Counted from the stretch's first letter, positions 17,585 to 26,372 are shown. The stretch: DNA of 64,000 bases from JBJHAX01 sp050480705 (GCA_050480705.1 JBJHAX010000009.1:1-64000); one strand, 5' to 3'. Notes: generated from the sequence alone by a model not told the origin. Made by a program: numbers and translations.

Positions 17585-18985
17585 TCAGGCGACGCGGTCC
17601 GGTCGCCGGTCGAGGTAGCGGCCATGGCCCGGCTCGACCGTGATCTCACCGTCCTGCATCGCGACCACACCCCGCACCATCGTCATCACGGGCCAGCCCG
17701 TGAGTTCGAGCCCGTCATAGATGCTGAAATCCGATCGCGACCGCAGGTCGGAGGCGTCCACCGTGCGTGTCAGCTCCGGATCGACGAGCACGACGTCAGC
17801 GTCGGCGCCGACCTGCAGCGCACCCTTGCGCGGGTAGGTGTTGAAGATGCGCGCGGTGTTCTCCGATGCGACCTTGGCGACGGTGGCGAGGTCGATCCGC
17901 TGCTCACGTACGCCGGTCATGAGCACCGGCAGCATCGTTGCCATGCCCGAGAACCCGGGGACGGCCGACCAGATGTCGGTGTCCTTGTCGGCGCGCAGCA
18001 CACCGCAGTGGTCGGTCCCCATCGTGTCGACGTCGCCCGCCGCGATGCCGGACCACATCGCCTCGATGTCGCCGGCCTCGCGCACGGGCGGGTTGACCTT
18101 CGCGAGCGCACCGGCGGCGTGGTTCTTGGTGTGCGTCAGGTAATGGGGGCAGGTCTCGACCCACACGTCGTTGGTTCGCCGGGCGCGATGCTCGCGCACC
18201 ACCTCGAGCGAAGCCTCACACGACAGGTGCGGGATGTAGACGGGGCAGCCCACCTGCTCACCGAGGAACAACGCGCGCCGGATGCTCTCGGCTTCGACGA
18301 AACCAGGACGCGAATCGGTCCAGGCGGCCAGACTGTCCTCGCCGGCGTCGACGAGGCGCTTGCGCAGCATCGCGATGATGTCCGGATTCTCCGGATGGAC
18401 CATCGCCATCGCGCCCGGCAGCGCCGTGATCCGCTCGATCGCGTCGAGGAACAGCCCGTCGTCGTAGCGGTTGTAGACGTTGCCGGTGGCTTTGGCCTCT
18501 TCGCCTTTGTAGACCATGTAGAACTTGAACGACGAGACGCCGAACTCCTCGTAGTAGTGCGGGATGCCGGCGACCTGCAGGTCGTTGGTGATGCCCAGGC
18601 TGTAGCCGAAGTCGATGCGGGAGTTGCGCTCGCCGGCGTCGCGCATCTCCTCGAAGATGTCCTCGAACGGCTCGGCGTTGCGGTAGGTGACCGCGATCGA
18701 GGTGACCCCGCCGACCAGCGCGCTCGCGCTTTCGGTGTCGAAGTGTTCGGGAAGTGCGTCGAGTGGCATGCCTGCATACCCGGAGTAGCCGATGTGGACG
18801 TGGGGGTCGATCATGCCGGGCAGCGCCACCAGACCGGAGGCGTCGATGGTCCGGGTCGCCGGCAGCTCGACGGACGCATCGACGACGGCGCTGATGCGTT
18901 CCCCGGAGATGCCTAGTGTCATCGGCCGCGGCGTCGCGCCGGGCGTGACGACACTCGCTCCTCGGATTGCGATATCCAGGGTCAT
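17585..18985 (-). CDS. Dihydropyrimidinase/hydantoinase-like cyclic amidohydrolase
   Basis: This 466-residue amidohydrolase has the metal ligands of the dihydropyrimidinase branch: HVH in DPHVHIGYSG, the carbamylatable Lys in SFKFYMVYKG, His in AMVHPEN, His in IPHLSCEA, and Asp in MGTDHC. The C-terminus has the small beta-sandwich typical of the family (KGALQVGADADVVLVDPE). These enzymes open cyclic amides or ureides such as dihydropyrimidines and hydantoins. The start ATG 18985 overlaps the nitrilase stop by 4 bp (ATGA), so the ring-opening enzyme and the amidase are made together. The substrate is unknown; D-hydantoinase or dihydropyrimidinase activity would be the first to test. Confidence 0.9.
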   Translation of the reverse strand: MTLDIAIRGASVVTPGATPRPMTLGISGERISAVVDASVELPATRTIDASGLVALPGMIDPHVHIGYSGYAGMPLDALPEHFDTESASALVGGVTSIAVTYRNAEPFEDIFEEMRDAGERNSRIDFGYSLGITNDLQVAGIPHYYEEFGVSSFKFYMVYKGEEAKATGNVYNRYDDGLFLDAIERITALPGAMAMVHPENPDIIAMLRKRLVDAGEDSLAAWTDSRPGFVEAESIRRALFLGEQVGCPVYIPHLSCEASLEVVREHRARRTNDVWVETCPHYLTHTKNHAAGALAKVNPPVREAGDIEAMWSGIAAGDVDTMGTDHCGVLRADKDTDIWSAVPGFSGMATMLPVLMTGVREQRIDLATVAKVASENTARIFNTYPRKGALQVGADADVVLVDPELTRTVDASDLRSRSDFSIYDGLELTGWPVMTMVRGVVAMQDGEITVEPGHGRYLDRRPDRVA

Positions 18986-19851
18986 GACTGCTCCACGGGT
19001 CGTGACAGGTCGGGGAAGGATGCCGACGCCAGTCGATAGACATCGGGGCGCAGATCGGCGAACACCGGTCGACGCATCCGCTCGTCGAGCAGCACCGCAT
19101 CGGTGAGCTGTGCAGTCACCGTGTGCTCGTCGTGCAACGGGGCGCGCGCCACGACAACGCCTGGTGGGCACGCGACGACGCTGCCACCGCCGTAGGCGAC
19201 CTCGTTGTCGCTGCCGACACGGTTGACGATCGCGACGTGCTGCATGTTCTCGTAGGCACGCACGCTGGCCAACTGTTCGATCCGGTGTGCGATCTCGTCG
19301 CGATGGGGGATGTTCGCAAGGCCGAGGAGCACCTCGGCTCCCTGCAGTGCCGCGAATCGCGCGACCTCGGGGATGTGCAGGTCGTAACAGATCTGGGCGG
19401 TGAGCACACCGATATCGGTCGCAACGACCTCGATGGAGTCACCACGTGCGAAGTAGTGGCGTTCTTCGCCAGGAAGATGCAGCTTGCGTTGCACGGCAAT
19501 GCGTTCACCGGACGGTGCGAGGATCACCGCGGAGTTGCAGATGGCGTGGGCGAGCACCGGATGACGCTCAGCCATGCCGAAGGCGACGTAGACACCGAGC
19601 TCGCGTGCGAGCTCAGCGATGGTGCGCTCGAAGGGCCCGTCGAGCGCCTCGGCGGCACGTGCGTACTCGCGTGCGAACGAGCGGTCGAACGACGGCACCT
19701 GGCCGATGTTGGCGAGTTCGGGGAGCAGCAGCAGCTCGGCACCTGCCTGGTGGAGCACACGGCAGGTGCGATCGATGATCTCGAGGTTGGCGGCCGGCGC
19801 CAACTGCGCGACAGCGATCTGGCCGAGTCCGACCGTGACGGTGTCGATCAT
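18982..19851 (-). CDS. Nitrilase-superfamily amidase (N-carbamoylase-like)
   Basis: This 289-residue carbon-nitrogen hydrolase has the catalytic triad visible as Glu in LLLLPELANIG, Lys in VQRKLHLPGE and Cys in TAQICYDLHIPE. The branch to which beta-ureidopropionase and N-carbamoyl-amino-acid hydrolases belong fits both the sequence style and the coupling to a hydantoinase. Together they would open a cyclic ureide or imide and then release ammonia, with CO2 if the product is N-carbamoylated. A simple omega-amidase is the alternative. The start ATG 19851 agrees with the family N-terminus. It is the first gene of its operon and is divergent from the GntR regulator, which probably controls it. 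Confidence 0.88.
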   Translation of the reverse strand: MIDTVTVGLGQIAVAQLAPAANLEIIDRTCRVLHQAGAELLLLPELANIGQVPSFDRSFAREYARAAEALDGPFERTIAELARELGVYVAFGMAERHPVLAHAICNSAVILAPSGERIAVQRKLHLPGEERHYFARGDSIEVVATDIGVLTAQICYDLHIPEVARFAALQGAEVLLGLANIPHRDEIAHRIEQLASVRAYENMQHVAIVNRVGSDNEVAYGGGSVVACPPGVVVARAPLHDEHTVTAQLTDAVLLDERMRRPVFADLRPDVYRLASASFPDLSRPVEQS

Positions 19852-20392
19852 CGTCGTCCGTCCCACCACGACGTCACACCGGCATCCCCGAGACGTCGCA
19901 CTATCTTGATCGGCCACGTCTGCCACGCACGTTCGCGCTCCGCGGTCGATCGGTCGAACACGATGGGACCCCTCGCTGTCGGTCGCGGTGTTGCGCGTGC
20001 ATGGTGCCTGCGAACACCGCCGGAGGCGACGCGCCGTGTGGCGGCGGACGCAGCGCACACGCGCTGGTCGCGCCGGTCGTGGTGGCCTGCGCGCTACGGC
20101 GCACATCCCGCCACCACGATCCGATCCGACGATCACGTCACAGCAGACATCACCCAACGCACTCCGAGCACTTATACTATGGATTCTATGGAATCTGGTC
20201 AACAATACGCGGCAGGCGACCTTCGTTCCAATAGAGTATGGAGACGTACCCGGCCAGCGTGGCCGGCGACGTGGGGACCCGCACCACGCGGAACGCGACC
20301 GCGGCCGCATCCGCGCGTGAGTCTCGACGCCGGCCCGCAGAGGGAAACGGACCGACGAGGGACGACCATGCGATGCACGCCCGGAGCGCACC
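19852..20392. other. Divergent intergenic region between amidase operon and gntR
   Basis: These 541 bases hold no convincing gene. An AT-richer island at 20171-20240 contains a TATACT hexamer (20173-20178) and the repeat/dyad at 20177-20195. Both divergent genes would have long untranslated leaders (about 215 and 325 bases) if transcription starts there. Confidence 0.5.
20177..20195. promoter_or_regulatory. Candidate operator: tandem 9-mer with inverted repeat
   Basis: CTATGGATT (20177-20185) is followed directly by CTATGGAAT (20186-20194). Within this, GATTC (20182-20186) and GAATC (20191-20195) form an inverted repeat around TATG. It overlaps the best -10-like hexamer of the divergent region, which is where an autoregulated GntR protein would be expected to bind. 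It does not match the palindrome at 26247 and 42003 closely, so it may bind another factor. Confidence 0.4.
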
Positions 20393-21064
20393 ATGTCGGA
20401 TGAAACTGCGGTTGCCACGAACGCACTGCCCCCGGTCAGCAAGACCGCGTACGTGCTCGAGCGCATCCGTGACGACATCGCTTCCGGGCGGATCCTGCCC
20501 GGCCAGGCACTGCGCCAGGCCGACATCGCCACCCGCTACGGCGTGAGCGCGACGCCGGTGCGCGAGGCGCTCCGCGTGCTCGAATCCGATGGCACGATCA
20601 CCTACTCCCCCCATCGCGGCGCGACGGTCACCGAACTGTCGCCCGAGCAGGTGCGCGATCTGTACCTGTTGCGCGCGGAGGTCGAAGGACTGGCCACCCA
20701 GCTCGCGGTCGAGCGCAGTGACCAGGCACACATCGAGCAAGTCATTGCGGTGCACGAACGCCTGGCCGCAACAGAGGGCGTCGGCGACGGCCTCGAGTTG
20801 TCCGAGCAGAACCGGCAGTTCCATTTCGCGATCTACGACGGCGGCTCGCAGCTGATCACCGACTACCTCAAAGGCATCTGGACGATGATGCCGCCACGCG
20901 TGACGCTGTGGCAGATTCCTGAGCAGGCGTGCACCCTCATCGAACAGCACGCGACGATCGTCGAAGCGATCACTGCCGGCGACCCGAAACTCGCCCGCGA
21001 ACGCATGATCGACCACATCATGACGGCGGAAGAACTGCGCCAGCGCCAGCCACGCGAGGGCTGA
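20393..21064 (+). CDS. GntR-family (FadR/FCD type) transcriptional regulator
   Basis: This 223-residue regulator has an N-terminal winged helix (about 18-85) with the GntR pattern LRQADIATRYGVSATPVREALRVLESDG. A C-terminal all-helical FCD ligand domain follows (about 95-215), with LYLLRAEVEGLATQLA, the Asn in LSEQNRQFHFAIYDG, and His residues in EQHATIVEAI and IDHIMTAEE that can bind a metal. FCD regulators usually sense carboxylic acids or CoA-related intermediates and repress the neighbouring catabolic operon. It is the only plus-strand gene inside the 26-kb catabolic block. It is divergent from the amidase operon and convergent with the Rieske/P450 operon, so it is the natural candidate for the shared operator sites of this block. 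Confidence 0.9.
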   Translation: MSDETAVATNALPPVSKTAYVLERIRDDIASGRILPGQALRQADIATRYGVSATPVREALRVLESDGTITYSPHRGATVTELSPEQVRDLYLLRAEVEGLATQLAVERSDQAHIEQVIAVHERLAATEGVGDGLELSEQNRQFHFAIYDGGSQLITDYLKGIWTMMPPRVTLWQIPEQACTLIEQHATIVEAITAGDPKLARERMIDHIMTAEELRQRQPREG

Positions 21065-21085
21065 CACGCCCCGTCGGCCGGCGCC

Positions 21086-21430
21086 TCACCGGGTGGCGGG
21101 CTCATCCGGCAGCCTCACGGCAACGACATCGTCGGTGAGCGACACCGGGTAGGTCGCGACATCACGACGCGCCGGTGGCGAGAGCACCTCGCCGGTCGCG
21201 ACGCGGAACTCGCTGCCGTGACACGGGCAGATGAGCACGTCGTCCATCACCACACCCTCGGACAACGCACAGGCGGCATGCGTGCAACGGTCCGCGAGCG
21301 CATGGACACGATCACCGTCGCGCAGCAGCACGATCTGGGTGCCCTGGACCACGACCGGATGCGGCACACCGCTGTCAAGGTCCGCCAGGCGCGCGACCTG
21401 CACGAACCTGCCACCGTCGACGTCTTCCAT
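21086..21430 (-). CDS. Rieske [2Fe-2S] ferredoxin
   Basis: This 114-residue single-domain Rieske protein has the first ligand pair in CTHAACALSEG and the second in CPCHGSEF, giving two Cys and two His. There is no catalytic domain, so it is an electron carrier like those of ring-hydroxylating dioxygenases and some monooxygenases. It starts 27 bases after the P450 stop on the same strand, which suggests it feeds electrons to that P450. That pairing is less common than a 3Fe-4S or 2Fe-2S plant-type ferredoxin. No dedicated ferredoxin reductase is seen in the window. Confidence 0.92.
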   Translation of the reverse strand: MEDVDGGRFVQVARLADLDSGVPHPVVVQGTQIVLLRDGDRVHALADRCTHAACALSEGVVMDDVLICPCHGSEFRVATGEVLSPPARRDVATYPVSLTDDVVAVRLPDEPATR

Positions 21431-21457
21431 TACCGCACCTCGTCGATGTCGCTGCGC

Positions 21458-22633
21458 TCAGGTGTCCCATTCGATGCGCAGTCGCTGGGGGCCGCGGAAC
21501 ACCCATCCGCGGATCAGTGCGGCGTCGTCACCGGCCAGCCGGATCCCAGGCAGCCGCTCCAGAACGAGCGGGAGCGCGCACCCTCCGATCTCCTCACGCG
21601 CGATCCAGGCACCGACGCAGAAATGCGGGCCGCTCGAGAACGCGACGTGCTTGCTGCGCGGGCGCTGGACGTCGAATCGGTCGGGGTCGTCCCAGTGACG
21701 CTCGTCCCGGTTCGCCGACGCGACGACCACGCCAAGCTTGGCTCCCTCGGGCAGGTCCACGCCGGCGAGCGTGGTGGGCCGGGTCGTCTGGCGTGGATAC
21801 ATGCCGATCGGCGAGACCCAACGCAGCGACTCCTCGACGGCCACGCGCATCAGTCCGGTGTCGGCACGCACAGCGGCGAGTTGCTCCGGATGCGCGAGCA
21901 GCGCGAACAGCAGCAGCGCGGTCGCGTCGCGCGGTTCGTTGAGCCCGCCGGTGAGGAACAACTTGACGTTCGCACGGATCTCGTCGATCGACAGTTCGTC
22001 GGCCGTCCCGCGGGCCGCGAGCATGCCGGCGAGCACCGTATTCTCGGGGACCTCCCCCGACGCCAGCGTCGTCTCGATCGCGGCGTCCACCTCGGCGCTC
22101 GAGCGCTCGACGCGCTGCCACACCTGCGGGTCGTCGGCGTAGTTGCCGATGCCCGCAACGAGATCGCGTGCCCAGCGGACCAGGTCCTCGTCTGCCGCGT
22201 CGAGGCCGAGCAGATCGCGCAGACAACGTGCGTGGTAGGCGTCGGCGAACTCGCTGACGAACTCCATCGAGCCCTTGGGGGCGAGTTCGTCGAGCAGCGC
22301 GGCTGCGGTCTCACGGAACCGCGGTGCCCAGACGTCACGCGCGACATTGGGCTTCAGTGGCCCTTCGACCGCTCGGCGGATGCGCCGGTGCGCGTCACCG
22401 TCGAGCCGGAGCATCGTCAGCCCGAGCGCCCGTGTCATCAGCGAGGGGTGCTCACCTGCCGCGAAGGTCTCCGGGTTCTTTTCGACCTCGAGCACGTCGT
22501 CCCAGCGCGTGACGAGCCAGCGGTTCGCGGCAGGCACCCACGCGCACGGTTCTTCGTCGCGCAGCTGCCGATAGTGCGGGTAGGGATCCGCGTCGAGATC
22601 TTCGAGGCGGATGGTCTCTCCCGGCGTCGTCAT
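21458..22633 (-). CDS. Cytochrome P450 monooxygenase
   Basis: This soluble bacterial P450 of 391 residues has the heme ligand Cys339 in FSSGPHFCVG and the K-helix ExxR at Glu268-Arg271 (EESLRW). The I-helix reads LFLTGGLNEPRDATA (about 226-240). Where most P450s have Ala/Gly-Gly-x-Asp/Glu-Thr, this has Gly-Gly-Leu-Asn-Glu-Pro, so the usual oxygen-activating threonine is replaced. The start ATG 22633 has GGAAGG upstream; an upstream in-frame extension was rejected. It lies between the TRAP transporter and a Rieske ferredoxin in one minus-strand operon and probably hydroxylates or O/N-dealkylates the imported compound. The substrate is unknown. Confidence 0.92.
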   Translation of the reverse strand: MTTPGETIRLEDLDADPYPHYRQLRDEEPCAWVPAANRWLVTRWDDVLEVEKNPETFAAGEHPSLMTRALGLTMLRLDGDAHRRIRRAVEGPLKPNVARDVWAPRFRETAAALLDELAPKGSMEFVSEFADAYHARCLRDLLGLDAADEDLVRWARDLVAGIGNYADDPQVWQRVERSSAEVDAAIETTLASGEVPENTVLAGMLAARGTADELSIDEIRANVKLFLTGGLNEPRDATALLLFALLAHPEQLAAVRADTGLMRVAVEESLRWVSPIGMYPRQTTRPTTLAGVDLPEGAKLGVVVASANRDERHWDDPDRFDVQRPRSKHVAFSSGPHFCVGAWIAREEIGGCALPLVLERLPGIRLAGDDAALIRGWVFRGPQRLRIEWDT

Positions 22634-22709
22634 GTGCCTTCCTTCCTTGCTCAGTCCTTCTGCGCGGATCATCGCGCCCGAGCCGGTTGGCACACGGCCT
22701 GCGACCGGC

Positions 22710-24011
22710 TCAGCGGCGCAGCACGGTTGCCTCGGGCAGCGCCAACGTCAGTACGGGAAACGCGATGAGCAAGGCCAGCACGACGAGGTCGGCTCCGACG
22801 TAGCGAGCCGTGCCGCGGAAGACCTTGCCCGTATCGATGCCCGAGATGGAACTCGCCACGAACACGTTGACGCCGAGCGGTGGTGTCGCCAATCCGATCT
22901 CAACGGTCTTGGTGATGATGATCCCGAACCAGATGGGGTTGAAGTCCAGCGAGAGGATGATGGGCAGCACCAGCGGCATCGTGAGGATGAGCACTGCGAG
23001 CTGATCCATCACGAAACCCAGCGCCAGGAACAGCAGCACGAGGACGGTGAGGATCACCCAGCGCGAGACGTCCATGTCGTTGATGCGCAACAGAAGCGTC
23101 TGGGTCGCGCCGCTGCGCGCCAGGAAGTTCCCGAAGATGAACGCACCGATGATGATCAGGAAGATCATCGCGGTGGTGCGTGTCGTCTCGCCGAGCGCGC
23201 CCATGAACCGTCGCCGGTTGATGCGCCGCATCCCGGCTGCAACGACCAGCGCACCGGCAGCACCGACCGCGGACGCTTCGGTCACGGTGACGGTGCCTGT
23301 GTAGATCGCACCGAGCACGCTGAGGAAGAGCAGGAGCATGGGGAGCAGCCCGCCGAGGCTACGGAATTTGTCGCCCCAGCTCGACCGTTCACCACGCGGC
23401 GCGACCTCGGGTGAACGGACCGCCCACCAGATCGTCACGATCGTGTAGGCAATGATCGTCAGCAGCCCAGGCACGATGCCTGCCATGAACAGCGCCCCGA
23501 TGGAGGTCTCGGTCAGCACGCCGTAGAGCACCAGGACGATGCTCGGTGGGATCATCAAGGCCAGTGATCCGGCCGCAGCAACGGTTCCCGCCGCGAGGCG
23601 CTCGTCGTAGCCGAAACGCAGCATCTGTGGAATCGCCGTGCGTGCCATCGTCGCAGTCGCGGCGATGGTCGAACCGCTTGCCGCGCCGAACGCTGCGGTA
23701 CTGAACGTTGTCGCGAGTCCGAGGCCGCCCGGCAGTCCTCCGGCCCAGCGGTACATCGTCGTGTACATGTCCGATGAGATGTCGCTTCGGTACACGTACT
23801 CGGCCATGAGGACGAACAAGGGGATGGTGACCAGTAGCCACGATGCGGTGTTTCGGTACGGGCTCGTCCCGAGCATTCCGAGCAGGACGTTGGCATCGGC
23901 GATCCAGAGCAGGCCGAGCGAGCCAGCGATGCCCATCGCGTACCCGATATGCACACCCATGAGCAGCAGCACGAGCAGCAGCAGGGTGATCGTCGCAATC
24001 TCGAAGCCCAT
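22710..24011 (-). CDS. TRAP transporter large permease (DctM type)
   Basis: This 433-residue protein has about 12 hydrophobic segments and the DctM hallmarks FSTAAFGAASGSTIAATATMA, AAGSLALMIPPSIVLVLYG and the C-terminal GLATPPLGVNVFVASS. It forms the Na+-coupled transport unit with the small permease (24033-24620) and the lipoprotein receptor (24758-25870), in the order receptor-small-large. It takes up an organic acid, typically a carboxylate. The P450 gene follows 76 bases after the stop. Confidence 0.95.
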   Translation of the reverse strand: MGFEIATITLLLLVLLLMGVHIGYAMGIAGSLGLLWIADANVLLGMLGTSPYRNTASWLLVTIPLFVLMAEYVYRSDISSDMYTTMYRWAGGLPGGLGLATTFSTAAFGAASGSTIAATATMARTAIPQMLRFGYDERLAAGTVAAAGSLALMIPPSIVLVLYGVLTETSIGALFMAGIVPGLLTIIAYTIVTIWWAVRSPEVAPRGERSSWGDKFRSLGGLLPMLLLFLSVLGAIYTGTVTVTEASAVGAAGALVVAAGMRRINRRRFMGALGETTRTTAMIFLIIIGAFIFGNFLARSGATQTLLLRINDMDVSRWVILTVLVLLFLALGFVMDQLAVLILTMPLVLPIILSLDFNPIWFGIIITKTVEIGLATPPLGVNVFVASSISGIDTGKVFRGTARYVGADLVVLALLIAFPVLTLALPEATVLRR

Positions 24012-24032
24012 GGTGATCGCTCCGCAGGTGGC

Positions 24033-24620
24033 TCAGACGCCCGGTTCGAGGCGTGAAGAGTCGATGGACGCCTTGTCGTCGACTAATGACGTTTCAGAGT
24101 CGGGCGTCCCGAACAGGCGTGGCAGTGCATAACCGGCCGCACGAAGACACAGCCGAACGGTCATGAGCGCCGCCGCGATCGGCGCGATCATCAGAGCGGT
24201 GTACAGCGGAAAGCGGATGTCGCCCGAGGTGAGTGCCTGACGTTGGTACGCACCCTGCATCTGCAGGAACGAGGCGTACGAAATCGCGGCGAAGAATGCT
24301 GCGGCGAGCAAGGCGCCGATCGTGTCGGTCACCTGCCGTACGCGCTCGGACAACTTGCGACGCACGAGTTCGATGCGCACGTGTCCGTGAGTGAGCTCCG
24401 TAAAGCTGAGGCTGAACAGAACGATGATCGGCATCAGGTACTGCTGGCTGATTCCCAGTGCACCGGTCGGTGGGCGCTGCAGGAAATAGCGCGATACCGC
24501 CGAATACAGTGCCAGCGCGAGCAGGGCGATCAGCGCGATCCGCGCGAGAAAATTCAGCATCGTGTCGAAGCGATCGACACCGCCCCGCACGATCCGTGCG
24601 ACCTTCACCACTCGTGTCAT
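24033..24620 (-). CDS. TRAP transporter small permease (DctQ type)
   Basis: This protein of about 195 residues has four hydrophobic segments: IALIALLALALYSAVSR, YLMPIIVLFSLSF, GALLAAAFFAAISYASF and TALMIAPIAAALMTVRL. The charged loop HGHVRIELVRRKL after the second is typical of DctQ subunits. The start is uncertain. ATG 24620 was chosen with a GAGG about 11 bases upstream; GTG codons 27 to 33 bases further upstream would add VTVTSEAEDDEP. The long acidic C-terminal tail is unusual but without known function. It lies 138 bases downstream of the receptor gene. Confidence 0.88.
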   Translation of the reverse strand: MTRVVKVARIVRGGVDRFDTMLNFLARIALIALLALALYSAVSRYFLQRPPTGALGISQQYLMPIIVLFSLSFTELTHGHVRIELVRRKLSERVRQVTDTIGALLAAAFFAAISYASFLQMQGAYQRQALTSGDIRFPLYTALMIAPIAAALMTVRLCLRAAGYALPRLFGTPDSETSLVDDKASIDSSRLEPGV

Positions 24621-24757
24621 CGGTTCATCATCCTCGGCTTCGGACGTCACCGTCACGGGTCGTCGGGGCACCCTCCCACACGCGGCAACAGGGCGTCGGT
24701 GCGTCTGGGGCGCCCGCGCGCAGTCGGCGAGCGCCCCAAACGTGTCATGCCGGAAGG

Positions 24758-25870
24758 TCAGCCGCCGAGTTCGGCGATGCGCTGTTCGAGGTAGTCCAGG
24801 ATCGCCTGGCCGTCGACCCCGTACTGCTCCATGTTGTCGATCCACTCCTGGCGGACACCAGCGGTGAGCTCGTCGACACGCTGCTTCTCTTCGTCGCTGA
24901 TGGTGGTGACGGTCAGCCCGTCTTCCTCAGCGAAACGCTCAGGCAGCGGCTCGGTACGTGAGTCGACCTCTTCACCGAGCGCCGCGATGACTTCCTGGCT
25001 CGCGGTGTTCATGGCCTCCTGCACGTGCGCCGGCAGCGACTGCCACACGTCTTCGTTGATGGCATACGGCGTGTAGAACGACGTCAGGTTCCACCCGAGC
25101 GACACGCAGCAGAGCACCTCGCCGAGGTTGAAGTCGTCCACGCTGGTGATCGGGAAGATCGCACCGTCGAGCGTGCCCAGCTGGATGCCCTGGTAGGTCT
25201 CCGGCGTCGGCATCTCGTTGGGGATCGCGCCGAGCTCTTCGAGGATGCGGTTCTGGTAGGCGCCACCCGTCTTGAGGGTCAGACCCGCGAGGTCCTCGAT
25301 CGAGTTGACCTCGACCTGCGACGTGAGCACGTTGTACGGCTGGAGCATGACACCGAACAGCAGACGGACGTTGTTGTTGGTCCAGTCGTGCTCGTGCATC
25401 TCCGTGTTCATCGTCGCGTCGTAGAACGCCTGCGACGCGACCGTGCTGTCAGAGAACAGCCCTGGCAGTGTGAGGATCGCCGACACCGGCATCTCACCGG
25501 CGAAGAAGCCGGTGGGCAGGTACCCGATGTCAGCGGTGCCACCACGGATCATCGTGAGCAGGTCGAGTTCCGCGCCGAGCTGCTCGGCGGGGAAGTACTC
25601 GAACGTGACCTGTCCGTCGGTCAGTTCGGTGACCCGCTCCATCCATGGCGTGATGCCGTGGGTGACGTTGTAGTGCCCGGGCGGGTTCGAGTCCGCGACG
25701 ACCAGGTTGATCGGCTCCTGGGAGTCGGCGTCGTCGGCCGCGTCCTCAGGCGCCTCTGTGTCGTCAGCGGGAGCAGCAGGGGCGTCGTCGCTGCCCGACG
25801 AACATGCGATCGCGAACGCGAGGGCGCCCGCGATCACCAGTGCTCGTGTCAATCGTCCAGTGCGTCTCAT
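24758..25870 (-). CDS. TRAP transporter substrate-binding lipoprotein (DctP type)
   Basis: This 370-residue protein has a basic start, a hydrophobic core and a lipobox (FAIACSSG, Cys at about 23), so it is anchored on the outer face of the membrane. A long acidic linker follows (residues 24-52), then the DctP fold: TPWMERVTELTDGQVTFEYF, ELDLLTMIRGGTADIGY, SIEDLAGLTLKTGG and the helix-dimer segment TYQGIQLGTLDGAI. The conserved Arg that usually binds a carboxylate is replaced in the LKTGG region, where many DctP proteins have KIR, so the ligand may not be a simple dicarboxylate. It is the first gene of the TRAP-P450-Rieske operon. Confidence 0.93.
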   Translation of the reverse strand: MRRTGRLTRALVIAGALAFAIACSSGSDDAPAAPADDTEAPEDAADDADSQEPINLVVADSNPPGHYNVTHGITPWMERVTELTDGQVTFEYFPAEQLGAELDLLTMIRGGTADIGYLPTGFFAGEMPVSAILTLPGLFSDSTVASQAFYDATMNTEMHEHDWTNNNVRLLFGVMLQPYNVLTSQVEVNSIEDLAGLTLKTGGAYQNRILEELGAIPNEMPTPETYQGIQLGTLDGAIFPITSVDDFNLGEVLCCVSLGWNLTSFYTPYAINEDVWQSLPAHVQEAMNTASQEVIAALGEEVDSRTEPLPERFAEEDGLTVTTISDEEKQRVDELTAGVRQEWIDNMEQYGVDGQAILDYLEQRIAELGG

Positions 25871-25914
25871 CGTGCTTCCTTCTGTGGTCCGGATGCGTTC
25901 CGCACGTTCTCGTA

Positions 25915-25946
25915 GTCCCCGTATGTGGTTTGGTCCCCGTATATGG
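25915..25946. repeat. Pair of 14-bp direct repeats upstream of the TRAP receptor
   Basis: GTCCCCGTATGTGG (25915-25928) and GTCCCCGTATATGG (25933-25946) are separated by four bases, giving an 18-bp repeat period. They lie 45-76 bases upstream of the receptor start codon. Such spacing suits tandem binding by a regulator on nearly one face of the helix, or a second promoter-proximal control site in addition to the palindrome further upstream. Confidence 0.5.
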
Positions 25947-26246
25947 ATCTCGTCATGCGGGGCGGCCAGTTGTCATCACTTCGGCCACCCGCTTCGCAGG
26001 CCCCCGACGGACAGCCTGCGGGTACTCGCATGGGTGGATGTGTGCGATGCGGGACCGAACTGCGAGGAACGAGGACGCAGCGGTGCCTGAGCCGTGTGTT
26101 CGTTCACACGCCATGGGCAACTGTTCCACGCACACGACATCCGCTCCCGATCTGCGCGACTCGCCGCCGATGCCGGCGACGCCACCCACATGATCACCGC
26201 GCCCTGCGGCTCCTCTCCATCCCGGCACCGAGGTCACGTCGATCAC

Positions 26247-26285
26247 CTGTAGGGTACATCCTATAGCACTTTTCCCTCAGGTCAA
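26247..26285 (-). promoter_or_regulatory. Palindromic operator with promoter, copy 1
   Basis: The dyad CTGTAGG-N6-CCTATAG (26247-26266) also contains the perfect inner palindrome TGTA-GGG-TACA. Read on the minus strand, TTGACC (26280-26285) and TAGGAT (26258-26263) are spaced by 16 bases like -35/-10 elements, so a protein bound at the dyad would cover the -10. The 29 bases 26240-26268 recur exactly at 41996-42024. The downstream gene on this strand is the TRAP receptor, leaving a leader of about 370 bases. Confidence 0.6.
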
Positions 26286-26372
26286 CGCCGGCTCGGGCGG
26301 GATGCAACGAATTCACATGCTCGAAACGCAAGCTTCGTCGTGCGCAACGAACGCGAGCGACGGCGAGACGCC

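Larger units (their letters stand above)
25871..26372. other. Regulatory intergenic region upstream of the TRAP operon
   Basis: These 502 bases separate the CoA-ligase stop from the TRAP receptor gene. They hold the 20-bp palindrome with promoter-like hexamers (26247-26285) and two direct repeats near the receptor start (25915-25946). A 97-codon open frame (complement of 25953-26246) lies between them but has no ribosome-binding site or recognisable product, and is not called a gene. Confidence 0.55.

Noticed and set aside
25953..26246. 97-codon minus-strand frame between operator and TRAP receptor
   Set aside because: No ribosome-binding site, no recognisable domain, and composition like the surrounding leader; left as an open question in the leader finding.
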